Assembly: GCF_036227485.1 (NCBI RefSeq)
Contig: NZ_CP109479.1
Coordinates: 2,170,001 to 2,234,000, forward strand
DNA length: 64,000 nt
Origin: Streptomyces sp. NBC_01451
Lineage (GTDB): Bacteria > Actinomycetota > Actinomycetes > Streptomycetales > Streptomycetaceae
Direction: 5' to 3'
Part shown: one piece after another, positions 52,739-61,724 of the stretch
Layout: every line of letters begins with the position of its first letter
Position numbering within the stretch: position 1 is the first letter of the stretch
Notes under the pieces: generated by a model
Databases searched by the model: none
Seen by the model: the letters and a program-made list of their open reading frames with translations, nothing else
What the model was told of the DNA's origin: nothing
Made by a program: the position numbers and the translations under genes

Positions 52739-53509
52739 CTAGCGAACCTCGGTGATCTCCGGTCCGCGCTGCAGCTGGCCCATGCCGCCTCCGAAGCGGG
52801 AACCCGCCTCCTCCTCGACCTGCGACACGCCTTCGGGCACCATCTGCGCGTCGTTCGGCAGCTTCAGGACGATCGGGTCGCGGGGCGCCATCGGCCCCTC
52901 ACCACGGACGACGACCGTGTCCCTGAAGATCTGTTCCAGGAGACCGGCGGCCTGCGGCTGCACGGCACCCTGCCCGGAGATGACCCCTCGCAGGAACCAT
53001 CGCGGACCGTCCACACCGACGAACCGTACGACCTGGAAACCGCCCGTGCCGTCCGGCAGCTGCACCGGCACCTGCGCCCGCAGCTCCCAGCCCAGCGGCC
53101 CCTCGACCTCGTCGACGATGCCACCCTGCTGGGTGATGCCGCTGGCGATCTCCTCGCGCACCTCGCCCCAGATGCCCTCGCGCTTGGGCGCGGCGAAGGC
53201 CTGGAGCTGGACGGCGCTGTCGCGCAGCACGACGGTCGCCGCGACGATCGCGTCGCCCGCGACCTCGACCCGCAGCTCCATGCCGTCGACCCCGGGCACG
53301 AACAGTCCGCCCAGGTCCACCCGGCCCTCGCCGGGCTCGCGCACCTCGGTGTCGTCCCAGGGCCCGTCGGGACGCGGCTCCGGCTCCAGCCGGACGCGCC
53401 CACGGCCGCCCGCTGCTTCGTCCGCCTCAGTGTCGACGCTGTCGACGACCTGCTCGGCCTCGCCGGCCGCGTCCTCGGCGGCACCCTTCTTCTTGCGACG
53501 TCCGAACAC
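52739..53509 (-). CDS. DUF3710 protein
   Basis: A 256-residue conserved actinobacterial protein. It starts with a basic MFGRRKKKG and a 40-residue acidic stretch, then the folded DUF3710 domain (VDLGGLFVPGVDGMELRVEV; VQLQAFAAPKREGIWGEVRE; GPLGWELRAQVPVQLPDG). No catalytic motif or membrane segment is visible and the function is unknown. It starts at GTG 53509, one base after the dut stop, and is therefore likely co-expressed with dut. Confidence 0.9.
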   Translation of the reverse strand: MFGRRKKKGAAEDAAGEAEQVVDSVDTEADEAAGGRGRVRLEPEPRPDGPWDDTEVREPGEGRVDLGGLFVPGVDGMELRVEVAGDAIVAATVVLRDSAVQLQAFAAPKREGIWGEVREEIASGITQQGGIVDEVEGPLGWELRAQVPVQLPDGTGGFQVVRFVGVDGPRWFLRGVISGQGAVQPQAAGLLEQIFRDTVVVRGEGPMAPRDPIVLKLPNDAQMVPEGVSQVEEEAGSRFGGGMGQLQRGPEITEVR

Positions 53510-53510
53510 G

Positions 53511-54077
53511 TCACTGTCCTTCCCGGTCGGCTACGACCGAAGCGTATCGATTCCCACCCGTTGTGCCGCCTACTGCGGCCTGACCGCTGTGACCGCTCGC
53601 ACCGCCCACCGAGGCGTGACCACCGGTGGACCCGAAGCCCGCCTCGGCCCGCGCCGAGCCGGGAAGTTCCGCGACCTCCCGGAAGCGGACCTTCTCGACC
53701 TGCTGGACGACCAGTTGGGCAATCCTGTCGAAGCGCTCGAATCGCACGGGTTCGTGCGGGTCGAGATTCACCACGATCACCTTGATCTCCCCACGGTACC
53801 CGGCATCAACCGTCCCCGGGGCATTCACCAGAGCGACACCGCACCGGGCCGCGAGGCCCGAACGGGGGTGCACGAAGGCCGCGTACCCGTCCGGGAGCGC
53901 GACAGACACCCCGGTGGGGAGAACAGCCCGTTCCCCGGGCGCCAGTTCGCACCCCTCGGTGGTCCGCAGGTCGGCTCCGGCGTCGCCCGGCTGCGCGTAC
54001 GCCGGAAGCGGTACGTCCGGATCGACGCGGCGGATGAGAACGTCCAGGGGCTCACGGCCCATGGGTGCGGGGTTCAC
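53511..54077 (-). CDS. dut: dUTP diphosphatase
   Basis: A 188-residue trimeric-type dUTPase that hydrolyses dUTP to dUMP and pyrophosphate. All five motifs are present: PGDAGADL, HPRSGLA, GTVDAGYRGEI, RIAQLVV and GFGSTGGH. The C-terminus extends 35 residues beyond motif V (Gly/Ser/Ala-rich), longer than in most bacteria. The GTG at 54077 overlaps the thioesterase stop by four bases. An in-frame ATG at residue 6 is possible. Confidence 0.95.
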   Translation of the reverse strand: MNPAPMGREPLDVLIRRVDPDVPLPAYAQPGDAGADLRTTEGCELAPGERAVLPTGVSVALPDGYAAFVHPRSGLAARCGVALVNAPGTVDAGYRGEIKVIVVNLDPHEPVRFERFDRIAQLVVQQVEKVRFREVAELPGSARAEAGFGSTGGHASVGGASGHSGQAAVGGTTGGNRYASVVADREGQ

Positions 54078-54658
54078 GGGTTCACCTCGAATGCGCGGGC
54101 GCGCCGGACCTGGTCCGGGTCGCTCATGGCCGCCTGGATCTCCTCCGGGCGGCCGTTGTCGATGAAGTGCTCGACCTTGACCTCGATGAAGAGGGCCTCG
54201 GCGCGCACCGCGACGGGCCCGTCGGGGCCGCCGATGCGTCCGGTGGCGGTCGAGTAGATCTTGCGCCGGGCCACCGCCGTGACCTCGGCCTCCAGGTACA
54301 GCAGGGTGCCGACGGGCACGGGCCGGACGAACTCGGTCTCCAGCCGTCCGGTCACGGCGATGGTGCGCAGCAGCCAGTTCAGCGAGCCGAGCGTCTCGTC
54401 CAGCGCGCTGGCGAGCACACCGCCGTGCGCGAGGCCGGGAGCGCCCTGATGGGCCTCCCGCACGGTGAACTCGGCGGTGACCGTGACACCTTCTCCGGCC
54501 CTGGCGGCGAGGTGCAGCCCGTGGGCCTGTTCACCGCCGCATCCGAAACACTGTTCGTAGTGGGCACCGAGGAGCTCTCCGGGCGCGGGCGCGTCGGGGT
54601 GCCGCACGGGCGCCACGGCGTCGGCAGGGGGCTTCAGAGCTGCGGAAGTACCACTCAC
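54074..54658 (-). CDS. PaaI-type hotdog thioesterase
   Basis: A 194-residue hotdog-fold protein. The core shows CFGCGGEQAHGLHL, the LAHGGVLASALDETLGSL helix with the His-Gly-Gly and the acidic residue of acyl-CoA thioesterases, and VPVGTLLYLEAEVTAVARRK. The N-terminal 30 residues are Pro/Ala-rich. The acyl-CoA substrate is unknown. GTG 54658 is chosen because the frame upstream runs antisense to the DUF3093 gene. It is first in an operon with dut and the DUF3710 gene. Confidence 0.88.
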   Translation of the reverse strand: MSGTSAALKPPADAVAPVRHPDAPAPGELLGAHYEQCFGCGGEQAHGLHLAARAGEGVTVTAEFTVREAHQGAPGLAHGGVLASALDETLGSLNWLLRTIAVTGRLETEFVRPVPVGTLLYLEAEVTAVARRKIYSTATGRIGGPDGPVAVRAEALFIEVKVEHFIDNGRPEEIQAAMSDPDQVRRARAFEVNP

Positions 54659-54716
54659 AGCCGCAGACCTTACCCGCGAGTCGGCCGTCGGCCGACACCA
54701 TGCCAAGCTTGGTTCC

Positions 54717-55190
54717 ATGCAGCTTTCCGCCTCCCCGTACGAAGAACGCCTCACGGCCCCCCGCTCCTGGTGGCTGATCTCGTTCCTGGTCGGCGTCTCC
54801 TTCGCCCTGATCCTGCTCCCGTTCGGCACTCTGCCCCTGCTCGGCGGCCTGGTGGGCGGCACCGCGGTGGCCGCGGTGGCGGCGAGTTCGTACGGCTCGA
54901 TCCGGATCCGGGTCGTTGGGGACGCGTTGATCGCGGGCGAGGCGAAGATCCCGGTGGCGGCCCTGGGCGAGGCGGAGATCCTGGACGCGGAGGAGGCGCG
55001 CGCCTGGCGCACGTACAAGGCCGACACACGTGCCTTCATGCTCCTGCGCTCCTACATCCCCACGGCGCTGCGCGTCGAGGTCACGGACCCCGCGGACCCC
55101 ACCCCTTACCTGTACCTGTCGACGCGGGAGCCCCAACGGCTGGTGGCGGCACTGGAGTCGGCGCGGGCGACCGCGCGCGACGCGGGCTGA
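54717..55190 (+). CDS. DUF3093 membrane protein
   Basis: A 157-residue protein with two membrane segments near the N-terminus (WWLISFLVGVSFALILLPFG; LLGGLVGGTAVAAVAASSYG) and a soluble beta-rich C-terminal domain (IRIRVVGDALIAGEAKIPVA; PTPYLYLSTREPQRLVAALE). This is the normal DUF3093 layout in actinobacteria; function unknown. It diverges from the thioesterase gene with 58 bases between starts and ends at a strong terminator. Confidence 0.9.
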   Translation: MQLSASPYEERLTAPRSWWLISFLVGVSFALILLPFGTLPLLGGLVGGTAVAAVAASSYGSIRIRVVGDALIAGEAKIPVAALGEAEILDAEEARAWRTYKADTRAFMLLRSYIPTALRVEVTDPADPTPYLYLSTREPQRLVAALESARATARDAG

Positions 55191-55236
55191 ACCGGTCGGC
55201 ACGGCGGCTCGGCGCGCGTCGGCAAATTCTTCTCCG

Positions 55237-55262
55237 GCGGCGGGCAAAGACTTGCCCGCCGC
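55237..55262. terminator. Bidirectional hairpin terminator
   Basis: GCGGCGGGCAA (55237-55247), loop AGAC, TTGCCCGCCGC (55252-55262): a perfect 11-bp stem between the convergent DUF3093 and EcsC-like genes. Confidence 0.8.
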
Positions 55263-55298
55263 ACCTGCGTCCAGGGTCGTACGCGCCCGTCGGCGCTT

Positions 55299-56219
55299 TT
55301 ACGGCCCGAGTTCCTTCGGCCCGTCCCCGAGGCTGAGCGCGTCCGTGGGCGGCTCCAGCGGGGGCAGTTCCGGGAGCTGGTCCCAGGGGACCTGGAACGT
55401 GCGCAGGTCCTTGCGGATGCGGTCCGCGAGTTTTCTGGTGTCGCGCCGGTTCATGACCGCGCCGACGGCGGCGCCCACCATGAACGGCATCAGGTTGGGC
55501 AGGTCCCGGATCGTCCGCTTCATGATCTGCTGACGCAGTTCGCGCTTCATCTGGCCCCCGAGGGCCGCGTTGATCGTCGACGGCTTCGTCACGTCGATCC
55601 CCCGCTCGCCCGACCACGAGTTCAGGTAGGCGGTACTGCGCTGCTTCAGACTGCCCGCCGGCCGTACGCCGTAGACCTCGTGCAGTTCGGCGATCATCTT
55701 CAGCTCGATCGCGGCCACGCCGGTGATCTCGGCGGCCAGTTCAGTCGGCATGGCCGGTGGCACCGGCAGCATCGCCGCCGCCCCGATGCCCGCGCCGACG
55801 GTCGCCGTCGCGCTCGCGGCGCCCGCGACGAGCTTGTCCGCGAGCTGCTCGGGACCGAGACCCGGGAACTGCCGGCGGAGGGTGGCGAGGTCGCGTACGG
55901 GGATGCGAGGAGCGTTCTCGATGATGCGGTCCGTGAGGTACGCCAGGCCCGCCCTCGCGCGGCTGCCGCCCTTGCGGACGCCTTCCCTGGCCTTCTCCCG
56001 GATCGTGGCCGCCCGTCCGGTGACGGGTGCGGAAGGCTCGGCCGGCACCGGGAGGTCATCCCTGTGGTCGGCCGGCCCGGCGGCCGGTTCGAGCGAGGCC
56101 GATCCTGTACCGGATGAGCCCCGCTCGTCGTCACGCACACCATGAGGGCCGTCCTGCGGCCCCTGGTCCGCTCCCCGCAGGGGGAAGCGGCGCTTCCAAG
56201 GTGGGGTCGAGCCAGTCAC
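55299..56219 (-). CDS. EcsC-like protein
   Basis: A 306-residue protein. The first 85 residues are a charged, disordered-looking linker. The folded part starts around residue 95 (GLAYLTDRIIENAPRIPVRD) with a Gly/Ala-rich hydrophobic stretch (GAASATATVGAGIGAAAMLP) followed by PTELAAEITGVAAIELKMIA, a pattern of the EcsC family. A second amphipathic stretch (LMPFMVGAAVGAVMNRRDTR) may touch the membrane. Function unknown. It ends 36 bases before the terminator at 55237-55262. Confidence 0.75.
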   Translation of the reverse strand: MTGSTPPWKRRFPLRGADQGPQDGPHGVRDDERGSSGTGSASLEPAAGPADHRDDLPVPAEPSAPVTGRAATIREKAREGVRKGGSRARAGLAYLTDRIIENAPRIPVRDLATLRRQFPGLGPEQLADKLVAGAASATATVGAGIGAAAMLPVPPAMPTELAAEITGVAAIELKMIAELHEVYGVRPAGSLKQRSTAYLNSWSGERGIDVTKPSTINAALGGQMKRELRQQIMKRTIRDLPNLMPFMVGAAVGAVMNRRDTRKLADRIRKDLRTFQVPWDQLPELPPLEPPTDALSLGDGPKELGP

Positions 56220-56232
56220 GGCCGACCCTTCC

Positions 56233-56529
56233 TCAGTCGCAGTCGCGGCAGATCGGCTGACCGTTCTTCTCGCGGGCCAGCTGACTGCGGTGGTGCACCA
56301 GGAAGCAGGTCATGCAAGTGAACTCGTCCTGCTGCTTGGGCAGTACCCGGACGGCCAGCTCCTCGTTCGAGAGGTCCGCTCCGGGCAGTTCGAGGCCCTC
56401 GGCGGCCTCGAACTCGTCGACGTCGACGGAGGAAGTCGACTTGTCGTTCCTCCGGGCCTTCAGTTCTTCAAGGCTGTCCGAGTCGACGTCGTCGTCGGTC
56501 TTGCGTGGGGTGTCGTAATCCGTTGCCAT
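56233..56529 (-). CDS. DUF4193 zinc-ribbon protein
   Basis: A 98-residue acidic protein typical of actinobacteria. The N-terminal two thirds are acidic and probably flexible (DDDVDSDSLEELKARRN). The C-terminus carries CMTC and CRDC pairs (FTCMTCFLVHHRSQLA; PICRDCD), a zinc ribbon. Function unknown; the family is sometimes called dUTPase-linked because of conserved synteny with dut, which is also seen here. It lies 13 bases upstream of the EcsC-like gene. Confidence 0.92.
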   Translation of the reverse strand: MATDYDTPRKTDDDVDSDSLEELKARRNDKSTSSVDVDEFEAAEGLELPGADLSNEELAVRVLPKQQDEFTCMTCFLVHHRSQLAREKNGQPICRDCD

Positions 56530-56922
56530 GTCGCGCTCTCCCCCTCTGGGTGTCTGCGGTGTCTCAGCGCAGGTAACGCGTGAGAGGCCGGACTTGTGCC
56601 CGACCTGAGGCGGAGATTTTGCCTCACATCAAGGTCTGTTACTCAATCGACACCCAACCGGCCCCTCTGAGAGAGATCGGCATGGATGGCGATCGGGACC
56701 GTACACGGTCCGAATGCCATACTTCAAAGGCCCCCACCGTGTACTTCCCGTGATCAAGACCCTCGAAAACCCGGAACTACCGGGCCTTACGACGACTTGC
56801 GCAATCACGGAGAGTGGATGGCCATAAATTCGCCCTTGTGATCGATCACACACGAGGTCGCCGGGAGGGTACCCCGGAAATTCCGCGCAAAGCGAACATC
56901 CTCGCGTGTCGGCGACATGATC
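56530..56922. other. 393-bp intergenic region upstream of DUF4193, downstream of cutS
   Basis: No convincing gene. It holds three palindromes: TGAGGC...GCCTCA (56606-56626), GGACCGT-AC-ACGGTCC (56696-56711) and TGTGATCGATCACA (56837-56850). The last fits GTG-N6-CAC, a Crp-like pattern of Streptomyces, but with a shorter spacer than the enteric consensus. The region is less GC-rich than its surroundings, as expected for promoters of the DUF4193 gene. Confidence 0.5.
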
Positions 56923-58170
56923 TCAGATCGGCAGGGCGACTCGCATCACGAGTCCACCTCCCTCACGCGGCAGCGCCGAGATGTGGCCGCCGTGAGCGCG
57001 CGCCACGGAGCGCGCGATCGACAGTCCGAGGCCCACACCCTTGTCACTGCCCGTTCGCTCCGTACGCAGCCGCCTGAAGGGCTCGAAGATGTTGTCGATC
57101 TCGTACGCCGGGACCACGGGACCCGTGTTCGAGACAACCAGCACCGCCTGCCCGTGCTGGACCGCCGTGGTCACCTCGACCCAGCCGCCCTCCGGCACGT
57201 TGTACCGCACCGCGTTCTGTACGAGGTTCAGCGCGATCCGCTCCAGCAGTACGCCGTTGCCCTGGACGACCGCGGGATCGCGCTTGCCGCGGAGCTCGAC
57301 GCCCTTGGCCTCGGCCTCGGCGTGCGTCTGGTCGACGGCCTGCTCGGCGACCTCCGCGAGGTCGACCGGTTTGCGCTCGATGATCTGGTTGTCGCTGCGG
57401 GCGAGCAGCAGCAGTCCCTCGACGAGCTGCTCACTGCGCTCGTTGGTGGCCAGCAGCGTCTTGCCGAGCTGCTGGAGTTCCGGCGGTGCCGCCGGATCGG
57501 AGAGGTGCACCTCCAGGAGCGTGCGGTTGATCGCGAGCGGCGTTCGCAGCTCGTGCGAGGCGTTGCCGACGAACCTCTGCTGCGCGGTGAAGGCCCGCTG
57601 GAGACGCTCCAGCATGTCGTCGAGGGTGTCCGCCAGCTCCTTCAGCTCGTCGTCGGGGCCGTCCAGCTCGATCCGGCGGGACAGGTCCGAGCCGGCCACC
57701 GCGCGGGCGGTACGGGTGATCCGGCCGAGCGGGGTCAGGACCCGGCCGGCCATGGCGTAGCCGAAGGCGAAGGCGATCACGGCGAGGCCCAGGAGCGTGA
57801 GCAGGGAGCGGCTGAGCAGGCCGTCCAGGGCGTGCTGGCGCAGGGTGTCGTAGCACGCCTTGAGCGCGGCGCTGCGCTGCTCGTCGTTGGTCGCGATGTT
57901 CAGCGCCGGGCAGGTGTCACTGGTGATGCTGATGCCACTGCCGTCGATCCGGAAGGACTGGCTGCCGCTGCCCTCCCGGATGGCCTGCGCGGCCAGCAGG
58001 TAGATGATCGACAGCAGCAGGATGCCCGCGATCAGGAACATGCCGCCGTACAGCAGCGTGAGACGTATGCGGATGGTCGGGCGCAGCCAGGGCAGGGGCA
58101 GCTGCTGTGGCTTCCTCGGGTCCCAGGTGGGCTTCGGAGGTGCCTGCGGGGGTGCGGGTGTCGTGGTCAT
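56923..58170 (-). CDS. cutS: CutS sensor histidine kinase
   Basis: A 415-residue kinase. The first membrane segment is LTLLYGGMFLIAGILLLSII (38-57), followed by a short outer loop of about 60 residues with two cysteines, Cys87 and Cys106, then a second segment (LLTLLGLAVIAFAFGYAMAG). HAMP, the H-box NASHELRTPLA (His206), NLVQNAVRYN and the GVGLGLSIARSVARAHGG ATP lid follow. I recognise it, with the regulator gene just upstream, as the CutRS system of Streptomyces, linked to secretion and envelope stress. The two outer cysteines fit a disulfide sensor. The six-base gap to cutR shows an operon. Confidence 0.9.
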   Translation of the reverse strand: MTTTPAPPQAPPKPTWDPRKPQQLPLPWLRPTIRIRLTLLYGGMFLIAGILLLSIIYLLAAQAIREGSGSQSFRIDGSGISITSDTCPALNIATNDEQRSAALKACYDTLRQHALDGLLSRSLLTLLGLAVIAFAFGYAMAGRVLTPLGRITRTARAVAGSDLSRRIELDGPDDELKELADTLDDMLERLQRAFTAQQRFVGNASHELRTPLAINRTLLEVHLSDPAAPPELQQLGKTLLATNERSEQLVEGLLLLARSDNQIIERKPVDLAEVAEQAVDQTHAEAEAKGVELRGKRDPAVVQGNGVLLERIALNLVQNAVRYNVPEGGWVEVTTAVQHGQAVLVVSNTGPVVPAYEIDNIFEPFRRLRTERTGSDKGVGLGLSIARSVARAHGGHISALPREGGGLVMRVALPI

Positions 58171-58176
58171 CGGAGA

Positions 58177-58830
58177 TCAGATCCGGTAGCCGGAACCCGG
58201 GACGGTGACGATCACAGGGGGCTCGCCCAGCTTGCGGCGCAGGGTCATCACGGTCACGCGGACGACGTTGGTGAACGGGTCGGTGTTCTCGTCCCAGGCC
58301 TTCTCCAGCAGCTGCTCGGCGGAGACGACCGCGCCCTCGCTGCGCAGCAGCACCTCCAGGACGGCGAACTCCTTGGGCGCGAGCTGGACTTCCTTGCCCT
58401 CGCGGAAGACCTCCCGGCGGTTCGGGTCGAGCTTGATCCCGGCGCGCTCCAGGACGGGCGGCAGCGGCAGGCTCGTACGGCGGCCGAGGGCACGCACGCG
58501 TGCCGTCAGCTCGCTGAAGGCGAAGGGCTTGGGGAGGTAGTCGTCGGCGCCGATCTCCAGCCCCTCGACCCGGTCGCTGACATCCCCGGAAGCCGTGAGC
58601 ATCAGCACGCGCGTGGGCATGCCGAGTTCGACGATCTTGCGGCAGACGTCGTCGCCGTGCACCAGCGGGAGGTCCCGGTCGAGGACGACCACGTCGTAGT
58701 CGTTGACGCCGATGCGTTCCAGGGCCGCCGCGCCGTCGTACACGACGTCGACGGCCATGGCCTCCCGGCGCAGTCCGGTGGCCACCGCATCGGCGAGCAG
58801 TTGCTCGTCCTCGACGACGAGTACGCGCAC
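58177..58830 (-). CDS. cutR: CutR response regulator
   Basis: A 217-residue OmpR/PhoB-type regulator. The receiver starts MRVLVVEDEQLLADAVATGL, with phospho-acceptor Asp51 in VVVLDRDLPLVHGDD and Lys101 in YLPKPFAFSELTARV. The output domain shows LAPKEFAVLEVLLRSEGAVV and NVVRVTVMTLRRKLGEPP and ends in GSGYRI. The GTG at 58830 gives the standard 217 residues; the frame upstream is not homologous. It is the first gene of the cutR-cutS operon. Confidence 0.92.
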   Translation of the reverse strand: MRVLVVEDEQLLADAVATGLRREAMAVDVVYDGAAALERIGVNDYDVVVLDRDLPLVHGDDVCRKIVELGMPTRVLMLTASGDVSDRVEGLEIGADDYLPKPFAFSELTARVRALGRRTSLPLPPVLERAGIKLDPNRREVFREGKEVQLAPKEFAVLEVLLRSEGAVVSAEQLLEKAWDENTDPFTNVVRVTVMTLRRKLGEPPVIVTVPGSGYRI

Positions 58831-59262
58831 GTCGTTTGTCCTTCCTCGGGGTCGCCCGCGGGCCGGGACGGCACGTTGGCGGAAACTTTTCCTGCGGTCA
58901 GGCCTCCATCCTGCCGCTTTCGCCCGTAAACCGGTTGTAAGGGGCCCTCGGACCATCGCCGCACGGCTCCTTTCCGGCGACCGGGGACGCCCCTGGCGAC
59001 GGTGGGGGGAAGAAATCTTGGCGGGCGGAGGTTTCCTCCGCGGGGAGCACGGGGAGGACGGCTTTACACCCCGCGATCACGCTCTGCGTGTGCCATGACA
59101 CCTAGTGGTACAACGAACCGCTTTCCGCGGAGCGGCGTGGGTGTCCGGCATCGTGGCCGCCCGGCAGGGCAACGCCGGGCATCCAGTTGGAGACGTGATC
59201 GCCCCTTCCGGACGGCACACCCCCGTGCCGTCGACCCACGACCCAGGACGAGGGGGCGCAGC
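58831..59262. other. 432-bp divergent intergenic region between cutR and a small gene
   Basis: No gene is seen. It contains the cutR promoter on the minus strand and that of the small gene on the plus strand. GCGGAGG-TTT-CCTCCGC (59024-59040) is a 7-bp hairpin with a 3-base loop, and CGGTTG/AACCGG-type pairing lies at 58926-58936. Confidence 0.5.
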
Positions 59263-59436
59263 ATGGACGCATTCACCGCAGGACTTCTGCAGCGCATAAG
59301 GGCGACTGAGACCGACCTGACGCGGGCTCGCGACGAGGGCGACGACTTCCTCGTCGAGGTGGAAGAGGCCGACCTCGACGAACTGCGCCGCCTCGCCGCC
59401 GAGCATGGCGTGGAGGTCGGCGCGGCCGGCGTCTGA
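59263..59436 (+). CDS. Small conserved acidic protein
   Basis: A 57-residue protein from ATG 59263 behind AGGGGGCG. It opens with a helix (MDAFTAGLLQRIRATETDL), followed by an acidic helix (ARDEGDDFLVEVEEADLDE) and a short C-terminus (AAEHGVEVGAAGV). There is no signal, membrane segment or Cys. I recognise the position (beside cutRS) as common in Streptomyces but know no function. A strong terminator follows immediately. Confidence 0.78.
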   Translation: MDAFTAGLLQRIRATETDLTRARDEGDDFLVEVEEADLDELRRLAAEHGVEVGAAGV

Positions 59437-59454
59437 TCAGTCCGTAAGAGAGAG

Positions 59455-59501
59455 AAAGAGGAGCCCCGGCATCGATCCAGTGCCGGGGCTCACCTCTTTT
59501 T
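59455..59501. terminator. Bidirectional intrinsic terminator
   Basis: GAGCCCCGGCA (59461-59471) pairs with TGCCGGGGCTC (59481-59491). AAAGAG precedes the stem (59455-59460) and CTCTTTTT follows it, so both strands get a U-run. It lies between convergent genes. Confidence 0.92.
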
Positions 59502-59622
59502 GCTCGTTCGCCTGCGGGGCGCGGAAGCCGGTGTCGAGGCGCCGACCGTGCTCGACCCTGCGGGCCTTGGTGGGCTCTCACCGTCGGCTCGCTGGTGCCC
59601 CTGGTGCGTGTGTTGCCCTTCG

Positions 59623-60438
59623 TCAGTCGTGCCAGGCGCCGAAGTCCTCCAGGAGACGCTGGAGGGGTTCGAAGACCCCGGGGGTGCCCGCGACCGTCAG
59701 ATCGCGTGACGGGCGCTCTCCGGGGCGTCCACCGGTCAGCGCGCCCGCCTCTCGGGCGATCAGGTCGCCTGCGGCAACGTCCCAGGCGTTGAGACCCCGC
59801 TCGTAGTAGCCGTCCAGGCGGCCCGCCGCCACGTCGCACAGGTCGACCGCCGCCGAGCCGCCGCGCCTGATGTCGCGCAGCAGCGGAATCAGTCGCCGGG
59901 CCACCTCGGCCTGGTGGGCCTTCACCTCGGCGACGTAGTTGAAGCCCGTCGACACCAGGGCCTGGTCCAGGGGCGGGGCCGGGCGGACCGTGAGCCGGCG
60001 TTCGCCCTCCCAGGACCCGGTGGCCCAGGCTCCCCCGCCGCGCACCGCGTGGAAGGTCTCGCCGCGCATCGGTACCGCGACCACGCCGACGATGCGCTCG
60101 CCGTCCTGCTCGGCCGCGATGGACACGGACCAAGTGGGCAGTCCGTAGAGGTAGTTGACCGTGCCGTCGAGCGGGTCGATGACCCAGCGGATGCCGCTGG
60201 TGCCCTCGCTGGAGGCACCCTCCTCGCCGAGGAAACCGTCGTCCGGGCGATGGTCGGAGATCACGTCGGTGATCAGTTTCTCCGCCGCGATGTCCATCTC
60301 CGTGACGATGTCGATGGGGCTGGACTTGGTGGCGGCGACCGCGAGATCGGCCGGCCTGCCGTCCCGCAGCAGCTCTCCCGCGCGGCGGGCCGCCTCACGG
60401 GCGAGCCGGAGCAGTTCGGGCGACTGCGGGCCGCTCAC
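59623..60438 (-). CDS. Inositol monophosphatase family protein
   Basis: A 271-residue Mg-dependent sugar-phosphate phosphatase. The metal-binding motifs are GFLGEEGA (about 80), [17 protein letters not shown] (about 96-112) and the C-terminal [15 protein letters not shown]. Actinobacterial relatives dephosphorylate inositol-1-phosphate, fructose-1,6-bisphosphate or histidinol phosphate; the present sequence does not decide which. The GTG at 60438 overlaps the hemH stop by four bases, so it is translated with ferrochelatase. Confidence 0.9.
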   Translation of the reverse strand: MSGPQSPELLRLAREAARRAGELLRDGRPADLAVAATKSSPIDIVTEMDIAAEKLITDVISDHRPDDGFLGEEGASSEGTSGIRWVIDPLDGTVNYLYGLPTWSVSIAAEQDGERIVGVVAVPMRGETFHAVRGGGAWATGSWEGERRLTVRPAPPLDQALVSTGFNYVAEVKAHQAEVARRLIPLLRDIRRGGSAAVDLCDVAAGRLDGYYERGLNAWDVAAGDLIAREAGALTGGRPGERPSRDLTVAGTPGVFEPLQRLLEDFGAWHD

Positions 60439-61574
60439 AGGAGTCCTCGCGTGTACGGGCTGTCGGCGCCCGCGGCGGCGGGCCTGGGGGCACGGGACGG
60501 GCAGCAGCCCACAGGGCAGAGGTTCCGGCTCGCGCCGAGCTCGCCGAGGGCGCACGGCGTGATGTCCTGCCCGCTCTCGGTGGCCGCCCGCTCCAGGACG
60601 AGTTCGCGGATCGCGGCGGCGAAGCGCGGATCGGCGCCCACGGTCGCGGAGCGGCGCATGGGCAGACCCAGTTCCTCCGCCTTCGCCCTGGCCTCCGTGT
60701 CGAGGTCGTACAGGACCTCCATGTGGTCCGACACGAACCCGATCGGCGCGATCACGACAGCCGGGACACCGGCGCCGTGCAGCTCCTCCAGGTGGTCGCA
60801 GATGTCGGGCTCCAGCCACGGGATGTGCGGGGCTCCGGAGCGCGACTGGTAGACGAGCCGCCAGGGGTGGTCGACCCCGGTCCGCTCGCGCACCGCGTCC
60901 GCGACCAGCCGCGCGGTGTCCAGGTGCTGCTTCACGTAGGCCCCGCCGTCCCCGTGGTCCTCGACGGGCCCGGAGGTGTCGGCGGACGCGGTCGGGATGG
61001 AGTGGGTCGAGAAGGCGAGGTGCGCGCTCTCCCTGACGTCCTCGGGGAGCTCGGCGAGGGAGGTGAGCACGCCCTCGATCATGGGCTCCAGGAAGCCCGG
61101 GTGGTTGAAGTAGTGCCGCAGCTTGTCGACCTCGGGCAGGTCGAGGCCCTCGGCCTCCAGCGCGGCCAGGGAGTCCGCGAGGTTCTCGCGGTACTGACGG
61201 CAGCCCGAGTACGAGGCGTACGCGCTGGTGGCGAGGACGAGGATGCGGCGTCTGCCGTCCTGGACCATCTCGCGCAGGGTGTCGGTCAGATACGGGGCCC
61301 AGTTGCGGTTGCCCCAGTAGACCGGCAGCTCCAGGCCGTGATCGGCGAAGTCCTTGCGCAGGGCGTCCAGGAGGGCGCGGTTCTGGTCGTTGATCGGGCT
61401 GACCCCGCCGAACAGGAAGTAGTGCTGTCCGACTTCCTTGAGGCGTTCCTTGGGGATGCCCCGGCCACGCGTCACGTTCTCCAGGAACGGAACCACGTCG
61501 TCCGGGCCCTCGGGGCCGCCGAAGGAGAGCAGGAGCAGGGCGTCGTAGGGGGTGGCGTCGTGCGCATCTCGCAT
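60435..61574 (-). CDS. hemH: Ferrochelatase (coproporphyrin type)
   Basis: A 379-residue enzyme that inserts Fe2+ into the porphyrin; actinobacteria generally use coproporphyrin III, so the product is probably coproheme. The sequence has [20 protein letters not shown], the catalytic region [33 protein letters not shown] with the metal-site His, and [19 protein letters not shown] with the second conserved Glu. The C-terminal [19 protein letters not shown] has four cysteines, matching the 2Fe-2S site of actinobacterial enzymes. The ATG at 61574 gives the normal N-terminus. An iron-box-like site lies 56 bases upstream. Confidence 0.93.
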   Translation of the reverse strand: MRDAHDATPYDALLLLSFGGPEGPDDVVPFLENVTRGRGIPKERLKEVGQHYFLFGGVSPINDQNRALLDALRKDFADHGLELPVYWGNRNWAPYLTDTLREMVQDGRRRILVLATSAYASYSGCRQYRENLADSLAALEAEGLDLPEVDKLRHYFNHPGFLEPMIEGVLTSLAELPEDVRESAHLAFSTHSIPTASADTSGPVEDHGDGGAYVKQHLDTARLVADAVRERTGVDHPWRLVYQSRSGAPHIPWLEPDICDHLEELHGAGVPAVVIAPIGFVSDHMEVLYDLDTEARAKAEELGLPMRRSATVGADPRFAAAIRELVLERAATESGQDITPCALGELGASRNLCPVGCCPSRAPRPAAAGADSPYTRGLL

Positions 61575-61629
61575 GGCTCCGATCCTGCCACCCCCCACTG
61601 ACAGACGGGATCCCGGCCCGTCCTCAAGG

Positions 61630-61648
61630 GTGCGTTAGGGTCACCTAA
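61630..61648. promoter_or_regulatory. Iron-box-like (DmdR/IdeR) site
   Basis: TTAGGGTCACCTAA (61635-61648) matches 12 of 13 defined positions of the right 14 bases of the 19-bp iron box TTAGGTTAGGCTNACCTAA; the left five bases (GTGCG) match poorly. It lies between the divergent hemH and MFS genes and could control either or both by iron. Confidence 0.5.
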
Positions 61649-61724
61649 CTCGTAAGCTGTAACAGCTTCCTTCACGCCTTACCCGCATATCCGTCACGCC
61701 TTACCGGATCGACCGGAGACCTCC

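Noticed and set aside
56837..56850. Crp site TGTGATCGATCACA
   Set aside because: The spacer between TGTGA and TCACA is four bases, not six, and it is closer to the end of cutS than to a start, so I did not list it as a separate regulatory feature.
56629..56853. 74-codon minus-strand frame in the gap upstream of DUF4193
   Set aside because: No ribosome binding site, atypical codon use and no recognisable family; the region looks like promoter DNA.
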